Both the position numbers and the translations under genes were made by a program. Positions 30,962 through 40,099 of a DNA stretch of 44,439 nucleotides are shown one piece after another. The DNA comes from Fibrobacteria bacterium (GTDB taxonomy: Bacteria > Fibrobacterota > Fibrobacteria > UBA11236), in assembly GCA_021155885.1 (NCBI GenBank), contig JAJNBB010000019.1:1-44439 (forward strand), read 5' to 3'. The stretch's first letter is position 1. Every line of letters starts with the position of its first letter. Below the pieces are notes generated by a model. That model made no database searches. It was not told where the DNA came from and saw only the letters and a program-made list of their open reading frames with translations.

Positions 30962-32077
30962 CTAACGCGCCGGAAGGCGCCGCCCGGTCAAGCTCGCCGG
31001 TTTCCCGGTGCGGTCCATTACCAGGGGCATGGGGTATCCCCTGTCGAACCGGAGATATGACTTCAGCGAGGCCCTTTGCGCCGGTTTGCCGGCATCCCGG
31101 ATGCCCGTGGGGTACAAGGTGGCGTAAAGGGGATCCGCGGGCAGAAGCTTGACCTTGAGGTTGCGGTAATAGACGTTCGACCCTTCCGATTGCCAGGCCA
31201 TCAGGCCCGAAACGAGGTACTTGATCACCGAGTCCTGCTTGGCGCGGGGCGCGATGCGAGGGCTATGGTATTTCATCACCACCTGGCCGTTGACGAAATG
31301 CGTGGTGGTATCCTTGCCGTTCGTTTCGACTTCCACGGTCACCCAGTCGGTGTTGGTGCGCCATGCCGTGCCCGTGTGCAGTTCAGCCGGGCGGGGGTAT
31401 TGCCACCCCGGAGAGCCGACGAGGAGATTGCCGCAGGGATCTCCCTCCCCTCCCCAATGGATTTCGGGCTGGGTCGAGTCATAGCGCGCCGCCAATTCGC
31501 TTCCGGTGCACCAGCCGGCGGGATGGTTGAAGGTCGAGGCGCGCAAGGTGACCCAGGTTCCTCCATTGACCATGGTGTTTCCCTGGCGGATGCTCCCAAG
31601 CGCCCAGATCTGGCCCATTCCCTGGGTGGGATCCCCCTGGCACTCGACGGAGCGCGGGAAACCCTGGCTTTGGGCCGTGTCGTTTTCCTGCACCTTCATC
31701 AACAGGCCGCCGTTGCCCACGCTGCCGGGCCACTTGAGCTGATAGCTCACGCGAAAATGCGAAAAGGGTTGCTTGAAAATCAAATGCCCGCCCGGCTGGC
31801 CGGAGGAACGGATCGTGTCGCCGCCCAGGACGGTGAACGGGGCGCTGGGACTCGCGGGATTCGTACCCAGAAAATGCTGCTTGTTCTGCGCGGGAACCAC
31901 GCGGGTGGAACCCATGTAGCGGTAGAAGTTCCCCGTATCCTGCACGCCGCGGAAAATCTTGATCCAGCCCGCGCTGTCGGGAGGCGGCAGGTTCACGCCG
32001 GGGGCCAGTTGCTGGGCCGAAGCGGCGGAGGCCGCGAACGCGGCGAGAAGAGCGGCCAGGGTTTCAGGAAAGCGCAT
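30962..32077 (-). CDS. DUF1080 (3-keto-disaccharide hydrolase-like) secreted protein B
   Basis: FSHFRVSYQLKWPGSVGNGGLLMKVQENDT; WVTVEVETNGKDTTTHFVNGQVVMKY; C-term LTGRRLPAR. Confidence 0.85.
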   Translation of the reverse strand: MRFPETLAALLAAFAASAASAQQLAPGVNLPPPDSAGWIKIFRGVQDTGNFYRYMGSTRVVPAQNKQHFLGTNPASPSAPFTVLGGDTIRSSGQPGGHLIFKQPFSHFRVSYQLKWPGSVGNGGLLMKVQENDTAQSQGFPRSVECQGDPTQGMGQIWALGSIRQGNTMVNGGTWVTLRASTFNHPAGWCTGSELAARYDSTQPEIHWGGEGDPCGNLLVGSPGWQYPRPAELHTGTAWRTNTDWVTVEVETNGKDTTTHFVNGQVVMKYHSPRIAPRAKQDSVIKYLVSGLMAWQSEGSNVYYRNLKVKLLPADPLYATLYPTGIRDAGKPAQRASLKSYLRFDRGYPMPLVMDRTGKPASLTGRRLPAR

Positions 32078-32086
32078 GCACGCCCC

Positions 32087-33886
32087 CTAGAAGACCGTGA
32101 TGCGGCGGGACACGCGCTCGGCGCCGGAGCCCATGACGACGGTATAGATGCCAGGCTTGAACGCGGTGCGGGTGACCAGGCGCCCCGAGGCCGACGGGAT
32201 CGCCTCGAGAACCGCGCCCCGCAGGTCATAGACCGCCACCGCGACGGCCTTACCGGCCGGGAGATGGATTTCGAGGCGCCCGTCGGACAGGGCCTGGGCC
32301 GAGGCCAGAAGGCGCGCACGGGCGCGGGCGCCCTCGGGACGCACGGCTACGACTTCCGCCGGACCGAACTCGTTCAGGGTGTACCAGGTACGGTCGGTCA
32401 TCAACGGCCGCCCGGACTCGGCGGTCAGGCCGCTCCAACGCAGGTGCACGACGTTGGACCGCTTCAGGCCCGGGATGGTCAAGGTGACTTTTTTCTTGTC
32501 CGCGCTGAGAACGACCGACTCCAAGGTCAGGGTCTCGGTGGTCTGCTTGCCGGCTCCGTAGGTCTGTACCGGGACATAACCCCATTGCTGCACCGTCGTG
32601 AAGTTGGAGGCCGCGGCCGACACCAGCGGCTCGGTGAACTCGAGCTCGAAGGTGGTCGCGCTCGTCGAGCGTACCGCGAGCACATCGAAAAAGGGTTGGC
32701 CGTTCTCCTTCATGCGCTGCAGGCCATGCTGCCGGCTGGCCCAGGCCCAGCCGCCCCACTCGCCGTTGGTGGCGCCGATGCCGCCCACATACAGCGCGCT
32801 GTCGGGTCCCACGATGATGCGGTGGGCCGCGGCGCGGATTCCCCCGGAAAAGCGGACCACGGCGCCCTGGTACTCTCCGCCCACCCTCTCGAGGAAATAG
32901 CGCTGGAGCGTTCCCATGTTGTTGTCGCCCGCCAGCATCTGTCCCTTGAAAACCCCGGTGCGCAGATACACCGGCTGCGTGGGCGACACCGACACGTTGG
33001 TCTGGTCGTTCCCGTGAGGCAGCCACAATACGGGCCGGGTCACGGGGACGGTGTCGAACGGGCTGGCGGGGCTGTGGATAACGTTGAAAAACCTGCCGGG
33101 CTTCACATGCACGAGTTTCGACGCGGGGACGTAGTTCCCGTTGTTGTCCGTGACGAAAATACCGTCCTCCGGCCCGATCACGATGCCGTCGGGGCTGCGG
33201 ATGCCGCACGCCACCACGTCATAGTCGGTACGCGTCAATTCCATGCTGATGATGCAGCCGTCGTGATTCGCGTTCGTCCCGGTGGAAGCCACGGGACCTC
33301 CGTTCCAGCGCGTGGCCATGCCGGCGATGAACTTGCCCGCCGGAGTGCGCACCAAACCGTGCATGAACTGTAGGTCCTTGCCGCTATTGTCCCCGAGGTT
33401 CCGGGTCCAGCCGGACGCGATGCGGCGCTTGCTATCGAGGACTTGGTCCTTGTTCGCGTCCACGAGATGGACCAGCGAATCTTTTTCGATGATGTAAATC
33501 TCGCCGTCCACCACCTTGACGCCAAGGGGTTCGTTCATGTCGTTGGCACCCAATTGGGTGTAGGTTACCTGGGTGGAATCTCCGGTGGTGACCTTCTTGA
33601 AGATGAACACGCGGCCGGGGTGCGTGGTACCCGCGGAGTTCCCGAAGCCGTCCCAGGTGGAAACCACCAGGTCGCCGCTCGGCAAAAAGTCGAGGCCTCC
33701 GACGCGCGGCCAGTTGGCGGGGGATCCCGCCGGGATCAGATTCGTCATCGTGAAGCCCGGGTGCACCCGGGTATCGTTGTGGCCGATGGGACCGGTCGTT
33801 CCGCCCGGGGTTCCCTGCGCGAAGGAAAGCGGGGCGCAGGCGCCCGCGAGAAGGAAGGACAACCAGGCATTCGGGGAAAAGCGCAT
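32087..33886 (-). CDS. Sugar-dehydrogenase-like beta-propeller B with T9SS-like C-terminal domain
   Basis: RVGGLDFLPSGDLVVSTWDG; IRSPDGIVIGPEDGIFVTDNNGNYVPA; GQMLAGDNNMGTLQRYF; C-term VAVYDLRGAVLEAI...PGIYTVVMGSGAERVSRRITVF. Confidence 0.8.
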   Translation of the reverse strand: MRFSPNAWLSFLLAGACAPLSFAQGTPGGTTGPIGHNDTRVHPGFTMTNLIPAGSPANWPRVGGLDFLPSGDLVVSTWDGFGNSAGTTHPGRVFIFKKVTTGDSTQVTYTQLGANDMNEPLGVKVVDGEIYIIEKDSLVHLVDANKDQVLDSKRRIASGWTRNLGDNSGKDLQFMHGLVRTPAGKFIAGMATRWNGGPVASTGTNANHDGCIISMELTRTDYDVVACGIRSPDGIVIGPEDGIFVTDNNGNYVPASKLVHVKPGRFFNVIHSPASPFDTVPVTRPVLWLPHGNDQTNVSVSPTQPVYLRTGVFKGQMLAGDNNMGTLQRYFLERVGGEYQGAVVRFSGGIRAAAHRIIVGPDSALYVGGIGATNGEWGGWAWASRQHGLQRMKENGQPFFDVLAVRSTSATTFELEFTEPLVSAAASNFTTVQQWGYVPVQTYGAGKQTTETLTLESVVLSADKKKVTLTIPGLKRSNVVHLRWSGLTAESGRPLMTDRTWYTLNEFGPAEVVAVRPEGARARARLLASAQALSDGRLEIHLPAGKAVAVAVYDLRGAVLEAIPSASGRLVTRTAFKPGIYTVVMGSGAERVSRRITVF

Positions 33887-34064
33887 GCGAAGAACCTCCG
33901 TCGCCGGGAAGGCGACTTTTACAGGAACGAATGAATCTTTAAGGTATAGGGGGTTACGTTCCGGCGCCGCAAAAAAGCGCCGTTTCGCGTTTTATTTGAC
34001 TGATTTGACTGAAAGTAGGCGGTTGACCGGAACTCGCCCCCGCCGTCCCGGGGGCGCCGGAGGG

Positions 34065-34235
34065 CTAGAACAGGGCGTAGATGAACGGCGCCAGATAGGG
34101 CACCGAAGACGCCACGATCAACGCCCCCATCAAGGTCAGCATGACCGCGATGGGCAGCAACCACCATGCCTTGCGCTCGCGCAGGAAATCCCAAACGTCG
34201 TTCAACAAGGTTCGGCTCTTTTTCTTCGTGGCCAT
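34065..34235 (-). CDS. DUF5989-like 56-aa membrane protein (not in the ORF track)
   Basis: MATKKKSRTLLNDVWDFLRERKAWWLLPIAVMLTLMGALIVASSVPYLAPFIYALF, 22 bp downstream of the carbamoyltransferase. Confidence 0.85.
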   Translation of the reverse strand: MATKKKSRTLLNDVWDFLRERKAWWLLPIAVMLTLMGALIVASSVPYLAPFIYALF

Positions 34236-34256
34236 GTCGTTTTCCTTTGCGGTCGC

Positions 34257-36017
34257 TCAGTCCCCGGGCAAGGCCTCGGAGTCCCAGGCGTCCCGGGCGT
34301 TTTCGCTGCGGAGAATGAGGAAGTCTTCCATCACGAGGCAGTCGATCGCCGTTCCCATCATGCACCGGTAAGCCTGTTCGGGCGTGGCCACGATGGGTTC
34401 GCCGCGCACGTTGAAGGAGGTGTTGATCACCACCCCCACGCCGGTGATCTTGCCGACTTCCCCGATGAGATCATAGTAAAGCGGGTGCTGGGCGCGTTGC
34501 ACGGCTTGCAGCCGCCCGCTGCCGTCGACGTGGGTCACGGCGGCGAGCCGCGCGCGCCACTCCGGGCGCACGGGGTAAACCATTAGCATGAAGTCCGCCG
34601 GGAGGGGCAGGGGTTCGTCGCACTCGAAGTATTTGAGCGCCTCCTCCGCGCGGACCGACGGGGCGAAGGGGCGGAAGGCCTCGCGGTGCTTGACCTTCAG
34701 GTTGAGGATGTCGCGCATCGCCGGGTTTCCGGCGTTGGACAAAATGCTGCGGGCGCCCAGCGCGCGCGGGCCCCACTCCCCGCGCCCCTGGAACCACCCC
34801 ACGATTTCATTCCCGGCGATGCGCCGGGCGGTATCCTGCAGCAAGGCCTCGCGCGAGGGATAACGGTGGTAGGCGATCCCCCGCTCCTTCAGAAAGGCCT
34901 CGACTTCTTCCGCCGAAAAACCCGGGCCGATAAAGGGATTGTCGAGGCGGTACGACCGGGGGTGGCTCATCAGGGCATGGTATACGTACAGGGCCGCGCC
35001 CATGCTCGAGCCTCCGTCGCCGGAATTCGGCTGGATCCACACCTTCTCGAAGGGCGTCTCCGACAGGATTTTCCCGTTCATCACGCTGTTCAGCGCCACG
35101 CCTCCCGAAAGCACGACGTTGGGACAGCCCGTGAGGCGGTGCAAATGCCCCAGCATGGCGAACACGGCCTCCTCGGTGACGAGCTGCACGGCCGCCGCGA
35201 TGTCTTCATGGCGCTTTTCCACGGGCGCCTCGGGCGCGCGGGGCGGACCGCCGAACAGCGCGCAGAACTTTTTCGAGGGCATGCGTTCCGCGTGCTCGTA
35301 ATCGAAGTAACTCCGGTCCAGGCGATAGCTTCCATCCGGCTTGAGGTCGATCACCCGGCGCATTTTCGGGTACCAGGGATTGCGCGCCGGGTCCTTCTCC
35401 CCATAGGCCGAAAGCCCCATCACCTTATACTCGGAGTTGTTCACGCTGAACCCGAGATAGGCCGTCACGGTCGAATACAAAAGCCCGATCGAATCGGGAA
35501 AACGGATCTCGTGCGTCAGGTCGAGCGCTGTTCCGCGGCCCATTCCCAGCCCCGTCGTGGTCCACTCCCCCACCCCGTCCACGGTCAGCACCGCGGCCTC
35601 GTCGAACGGACTGGGATAAAAGGCCCCGGCCGCGTGGGAAAGATGGTGGTCGAGATAATACACCTCGCCCTCGTAACCCAGGTTCTTCCGCACCAGCTTC
35701 CGCAGCCGCAATTTTTCGGTGATCCACGACGGCATCGCCTTGCGGAAGGTGCCGAAGGTGAACGGGTAATGGCCCGCGTGCTGGGTCAGCAGCCGTTCGA
35801 ATTTCACCAGGGGCTTTTCGTAAAACGCGATGGCGTCGAGGTCCCCGATGCCGATGCCCGCCTCGCGCAGGCAATACTCCACCGCCTGCTTCGGAAAGGA
35901 GGGATCGTGCTTGAGCCGCGTGAAGCGTTCCTCGTCCGCCGCGGCGACGATACGCCCGTCCACCAGCAGGGAGGCCGAGGCGTCATGGTAATGGCATCCA
36001 AGCCCGAGAATGCGCAT
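34257..36017 (-). CDS. Carbamoyltransferase (NodU/CmcH family)
   Basis: MRILGLGCHYHDASASLLVDG; DHHLSHAAGAFYPSPFDEAAVLTVDGVGEW; GRGEWGPRALGARSIL; NTSFNVRGEPIVATPEQA. Confidence 0.95.
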   Translation of the reverse strand: MRILGLGCHYHDASASLLVDGRIVAAADEERFTRLKHDPSFPKQAVEYCLREAGIGIGDLDAIAFYEKPLVKFERLLTQHAGHYPFTFGTFRKAMPSWITEKLRLRKLVRKNLGYEGEVYYLDHHLSHAAGAFYPSPFDEAAVLTVDGVGEWTTTGLGMGRGTALDLTHEIRFPDSIGLLYSTVTAYLGFSVNNSEYKVMGLSAYGEKDPARNPWYPKMRRVIDLKPDGSYRLDRSYFDYEHAERMPSKKFCALFGGPPRAPEAPVEKRHEDIAAAVQLVTEEAVFAMLGHLHRLTGCPNVVLSGGVALNSVMNGKILSETPFEKVWIQPNSGDGGSSMGAALYVYHALMSHPRSYRLDNPFIGPGFSAEEVEAFLKERGIAYHRYPSREALLQDTARRIAGNEIVGWFQGRGEWGPRALGARSILSNAGNPAMRDILNLKVKHREAFRPFAPSVRAEEALKYFECDEPLPLPADFMLMVYPVRPEWRARLAAVTHVDGSGRLQAVQRAQHPLYYDLIGEVGKITGVGVVINTSFNVRGEPIVATPEQAYRCMMGTAIDCLVMEDFLILRSENARDAWDSEALPGD

Positions 36018-36022
36018 CGGCT

Positions 36023-36280
36023 TCAAAACGGGCGCTGCCACGCGGCGGGATCGCGGGGAGCCGGGGGCATTTCACGCCAGTAGGAGTCCGCGACGGCGGA
36101 TTTCGCTCCGTTTTTTTTTGCGGGGCCAAGTCGGTACAGAATCGACGATAATCCGACGCCGATATAATACGCGATGGCCAAAAAAAGGAAGTTGTTGAGG
36201 ATTTGCAACGGCTTCAAGACGACAAGCAGGCCCTTATTGAGCCTGCCCAGGAATTTTCGAAGCGCGCCGTCCGGTTGCAT
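36023..36280 (-). CDS. SxtJ-like small membrane protein
   Basis: LNKGLLVVLKPLQILNNFLFLAIAYYIGVGLSSILYRLG...SYWRE, immediately upstream of the carbamoyltransferase. Confidence 0.7.
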   Translation of the reverse strand: MQPDGALRKFLGRLNKGLLVVLKPLQILNNFLFLAIAYYIGVGLSSILYRLGPAKKNGAKSAVADSYWREMPPAPRDPAAWQRPF

Positions 36281-36386
36281 GATCCAAAACAAGGTAGCAT
36301 GACCGACCTCCTCGCGGGCCCGTTTCCATAGGGCGCGGGGGATTTTTCTAGATAGGAAGCAAACCCGCTGGAGCCGCAAACGCATC

Positions 36387-37397
36387 ATGGAACTGGACTG
36401 GAAAAATCTCGGATTTCAATACCTGCCGACCCACGGCCACATTCAATGCGATTTCGCGGACGGAAAATGGGGCGAGCCGGAATTCAAAACCGATCCCCAC
36501 CTGAGCCTGCACGTGGCGGCGAACGCCCTGCACTACGGCCAGGCGATTTTCGAGGGCCTCAAGGCCTTTCGCACCGCCGACGGCCGCGTCGTGATTTTCC
36601 GTCCCGACCGCAACGCCGAGCGCATGCGCCTTTCCGCCGGGCGCCTGGTCATGGAAGCGCCCTCCGAGGCCCTGTTCCTCTCGGCCTGCAAACGGGCCGT
36701 GGAAAAGAACCTCGACTTCGTCCCGCCCTACGGCACCGGCGCCAGCCTGTACCTGCGGCCGCTGCTGATCGGCACCGAGGCCACCGTGGGCATCAAGCCC
36801 TCCGACACCTATTCCTTCATCGTGCTCGTCACGCCCGTGGGCCCGTATTACAAGAGCGGCTTCAATCCCGTGGAAGCCCTGGTGATGCGCGATTACGACC
36901 GCGCCGCGCCGCGCGGCACGGGCCGCGCCAAGACCGCCGGCAACTACGCCGCGAGCCTGCTCCCGGGCCTGCTCGGCAAGAAGAAGGGTTTTCCCATCAT
37001 CCTCTTCGCCGATCCCAAAGAGGGCAAGTACGTCGACGAGTTCGGCACGTCCAACTTCATCGGCATCACGCCCGGGGGCGAATACAAGACCCCGGTGTCG
37101 GAGTCGATCCTGCAGAGCATCACCAACGAAAGCCTCCAGGTGCTGGCCGCCGACATGGGCCTGAAGGTCGTGTGCGGACCGATCGCCCTCGACGCGCTCG
37201 ACCAGTTCTCCGAGGTGGGCGCCTGCGGCACGGCCGCGGTGATCACGCCCATCCACGCGGTGCACGACGGGGACCGCGTGACGCGCTTCGGCGCGAAGGA
37301 CAAGGCCGGCGAGACGCTGACGAAGCTGTACAAGGAGCTCCAGGGCATCCAGTACGGCGAGGTGCCGGACCGGCATGGTTGGTTAGTGCGCGTATAA
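36387..37397 (+). CDS. ilvE: Branched-chain amino acid aminotransferase
   Basis: LHYGQAIFEGLKAFRTADGRVVIFRPDRNAERM; DEFGTSNFIGI. Confidence 0.95.
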   Translation: MELDWKNLGFQYLPTHGHIQCDFADGKWGEPEFKTDPHLSLHVAANALHYGQAIFEGLKAFRTADGRVVIFRPDRNAERMRLSAGRLVMEAPSEALFLSACKRAVEKNLDFVPPYGTGASLYLRPLLIGTEATVGIKPSDTYSFIVLVTPVGPYYKSGFNPVEALVMRDYDRAAPRGTGRAKTAGNYAASLLPGLLGKKKGFPIILFADPKEGKYVDEFGTSNFIGITPGGEYKTPVSESILQSITNESLQVLAADMGLKVVCGPIALDALDQFSEVGACGTAAVITPIHAVHDGDRVTRFGAKDKAGETLTKLYKELQGIQYGEVPDRHGWLVRV

Positions 37398-37506
37398 ATA
37401 GCCGGGCTGCGAGCGTCGCGGGGCGGCGTTGGCCCTCCTCGCCATACTACCAGTATGGCTGCGTCGTGCCGCCTAGCCCCGCTTGCTCTCGCTCCGGCTC
37501 CTATTT
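37396..37506. repeat. About 111-bp imperfect palindromic element overlapping the ilvE stop codon
   Basis: AAATAG...CTATTT outer ends, GCCGGGCTGCGAGCG.../...GCTCTCGCTCCGGC arms, core CCATACTACCAGTATGG. Confidence 0.8.
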
Positions 37507-37577
37507 CGGCATAAACCATCGAAATTCGAAAAACAACGAAATACCTTGTACAAGCCAAAAATGATTACTTTGTAAAC

Positions 37578-37652
37578 ATGGAATCCACGAAACACACCTT
37601 CCGGATGGGCCAGCTCATTCGAATTATCAGCCCGCTGCGGAGTGGCCTTTAA
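37578..37652 (+). CDS. Putative leader peptide MESTKHTFRMGQLIRIISPLRSGL upstream of cimA
   Basis: Small ORF with clustered Ile/Leu codons (CTC ATT CGA ATT ATC) followed by an intrinsic terminator. Confidence 0.45.
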   Translation: MESTKHTFRMGQLIRIISPLRSGL

Positions 37653-37674
37653 CGGATTTTCCCGATTTCCGATA

Positions 37675-37705
37675 AAGCCCGCTCCGTAACGAGCGGGCTT
37701 TTTTG
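37675..37705 (+). terminator. Intrinsic terminator (possible attenuator) upstream of cimA
   Basis: AAGCCCGCTCCGTAACGAGCGGGCTTTTTT. Confidence 0.85.
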
Positions 37706-37765
37706 TTTACATCGGGCGCCGGACGGTTTTCAGGATCACAACTTCAGCGTCAAAAGCAGGATATC

Positions 37766-39352
37766 ATGAAAAAGCAGGTTTTCATCTACGACACCACGCT
37801 GCGCGACGGCAACCAGGCCAAGGGCCTGTCGTTCTCGCTCGAGGACAAGCTCGCGATCGCGCGCAAGCTCGACGATTTCGGGGTCGACTACATCGAGGGC
37901 GGCTGGCCCAACCCCACCAACCCCACCGACGTGGAGTTCTTCCGCCGCGCGAACGCGATGACGTGGAAGCACGCCAAGATCGCGGCCTTCGGCAGCACCT
38001 GCCGCCCGAACGGAGATCCTGCCGCCGACCCGATCCTGAAGCCCCTGGTGGACTCGAAGGCGCCGGTGATCACGATCTTCGGGAAGAGCTGGGACCTGCA
38101 CGTCACCGAGGTGCTGCGCACCACGCTGGAGGAAAACCTCCGCATGATCCGCGAGTCGGTCGCCTACCTCAAGAAAAACTGCGAGGAGGTCGTATACGAC
38201 GCCGAGCATTTCTTCGACGGCTACAAGGCGAATCCGGAATACGCCCTGAAGGCCTTGAAGGCCGCGCAGGAGGGCGGCGCGGACTGCCTCGTGCTGTGCG
38301 ACACCAACGGCGGCATGGCCCTGTCGTGGGAGCTCGAGGAAATCACCGCGCGCGTCCGCAAGGAGCTGACCGCGCCGCTGGGCATCCACGTGCACAACGA
38401 CACCGGCACCGCGGTGGCCAACAGCCTGGCCGCCGTGCGCGCGGGCGCGACCCAGGTGCAGGGCGTCTTCAACGGCTTCGGCGAGCGCTGCGGCAACGCC
38501 AACCTCACCGTGATCGTCCCGGACCTGCAGTTCAAGATGGGGTATGCGCTGGTCACCGACGAGCAGATGCGGGGCCTGCGCGCCCTGTCGCTGAGCATCG
38601 ACGAGATCGCGAACGTCAACCCCGACATCCGCCAGCCCTACGTCGGCGAGGCGGCGTTCGCCCACAAGGGCGGCGCGCACATCGACGGCGTCATCAAGCT
38701 GGCGCGCAGCTTCGAGCACATGGACCCGGCCCTCGTGGGCAACGGGCGCGACTTCGTCGTGTCGAACCAGAGCGGCGGCAGCCTGATCTGGGACAAAATC
38801 AAGGCCATCCAGCCCGACCTCGACCGCCGCGCGCCCGAGGTCGCCAGCATCCTCGCCGAGGTCAAGCGCCTCGAGGACGAAGGGTATCACTTCGAGCTCG
38901 CCGACGGCAGCTTCCAGCTGCTGGCGCGCCGGCGCCTGGGCCTGTTCCGCGACCGCTTCGAATTCCTGGGCTTCCGCGCCATCGAGGAACAGCGCGACGG
39001 CGGGGTCTTCTCGGAGTTCACGCTCAAGCTCAAGGTCGGCGACGTCGTGGAGCACACCGCCGCGGACGGCAACGGGCCGGTCGACGCGATGAACGCCGCC
39101 ATGCTCAAGGGCCTCGTGAAGTTCTTCCCGGCCCTGAAAGACCTGGAGCTCGCGGACTTCAAGGTGCGCGTGCTGGACAACGACAAAGGCGCGGGCGCGA
39201 AGGTGCGGGTGTGGACCCGCTACGTCGACCACGGCCACCCCGAGCGCGAGCCCTACGGGACGATCGGGGTGTCGACCAACATCATCGAAGCCTCCTGGCG
39301 CGCGCTGATGGACGGGATCCAGTACAAGCTGCTGCTGGACGAGCAGGGGTAA
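37766..39352 (+). CDS. cimA: Citramalate synthase
   Basis: IYDTTLRDGNQAKGLSFSLEDKL; EGGWPNPTNPTDVEFF; HVHNDTGTAVANSLAAVRAGATQVQG. Confidence 0.93.
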   Translation: MKKQVFIYDTTLRDGNQAKGLSFSLEDKLAIARKLDDFGVDYIEGGWPNPTNPTDVEFFRRANAMTWKHAKIAAFGSTCRPNGDPAADPILKPLVDSKAPVITIFGKSWDLHVTEVLRTTLEENLRMIRESVAYLKKNCEEVVYDAEHFFDGYKANPEYALKALKAAQEGGADCLVLCDTNGGMALSWELEEITARVRKELTAPLGIHVHNDTGTAVANSLAAVRAGATQVQGVFNGFGERCGNANLTVIVPDLQFKMGYALVTDEQMRGLRALSLSIDEIANVNPDIRQPYVGEAAFAHKGGAHIDGVIKLARSFEHMDPALVGNGRDFVVSNQSGGSLIWDKIKAIQPDLDRRAPEVASILAEVKRLEDEGYHFELADGSFQLLARRRLGLFRDRFEFLGFRAIEEQRDGGVFSEFTLKLKVGDVVEHTAADGNGPVDAMNAAMLKGLVKFFPALKDLELADFKVRVLDNDKGAGAKVRVWTRYVDHGHPEREPYGTIGVSTNIIEASWRALMDGIQYKLLLDEQG

Positions 39353-39373
39353 CAACCAGATCGATGGGAAAAT

Positions 39374-39402
39374 AGGCGGGCCCAAGGCCCGTCTTTTTTT
39401 TG
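39374..39402 (+). terminator. Intrinsic terminator after cimA
   Basis: GGCGGGCCCAAGGCCCGTCTTTTTTTT. Confidence 0.85.
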
Positions 39403-39463
39403 TTACCGGCCCGAGGTGACGACGATCACGATGGAAATTCCACGCGGTATCCATATTTGACGG

Positions 39464-40099
39464 ATGGCCTATGATCCCGAGAAACATCACCGGAAATCGA
39501 TACGGATTCCCGGGTACGATTATTCCGCGCCGGGCGCGTATTCCGTCACGCTATGTACACACCGCCGGGAATGTTTATTCGGGGATGTCGTGAACGGGCA
39601 AATGCGGTTGAACGAATTGGGACACCAGGTCCAAAGATGTTGGAATGATATTCCAACGCATTTCCCACACGTTCAATTGGATGCATTTGTTTGCATGCCA
39701 AATCATGTTCATGGAATTTTGTGGACCACGGATTTGGGTGATCGCATGGGGTCCGTAGGGGCAAATAATTATTTGCCCCTACGATCCACGCATTCCGAAT
39801 TGTTTCCCGCCGGTCACGGTACATCCAAAACCATCGGTTCCATTGTTCGGGGGTTCAAAATCGGTGTCACGACATGGTTTCATCAAAAAAATCCAGGTGT
39901 CCCCGTCTGGCAACGAAATTACCACGAACATGTGATCCGGAACACCATCGCCCTCGTTCGCATTCGTGAATATATCGTGAACAACCCGGCCCAATGGACC
40001 TTGGATCGCAACCGCGCCGGCCATTTCCCGGTCCGTCGCCATCCTTCGACACTCCCGTTGTTACCTTCTCCGTCATCCTTTAACCAGGAGCCCCCATGA
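39464..40099 (+). mobile_element. RAYT-type (REP-associated, IS200-like Y1) transposase
   Basis: GAYSVTLCTHRRECLFG; MPNHVHGI (HUH); GTSKTIGSIVRGFKIGVT; WQRNYHEHVIRN...REYIVNNPAQW. Confidence 0.92.
39755..39782. repeat. REP-like perfect 28-bp palindrome inside the RAYT coding sequence
   Basis: GTAGGGGCAAATAATTATTTGCCCCTAC; in-frame translation VGANNYLPLR. Confidence 0.95.

Noticed and set aside
36446-37564. ORF reading through the ilvE region and the 37396-37506 palindrome
   Set aside because: Out-of-frame shadow of ilvE; the translation is Arg-rich and has no family motif.
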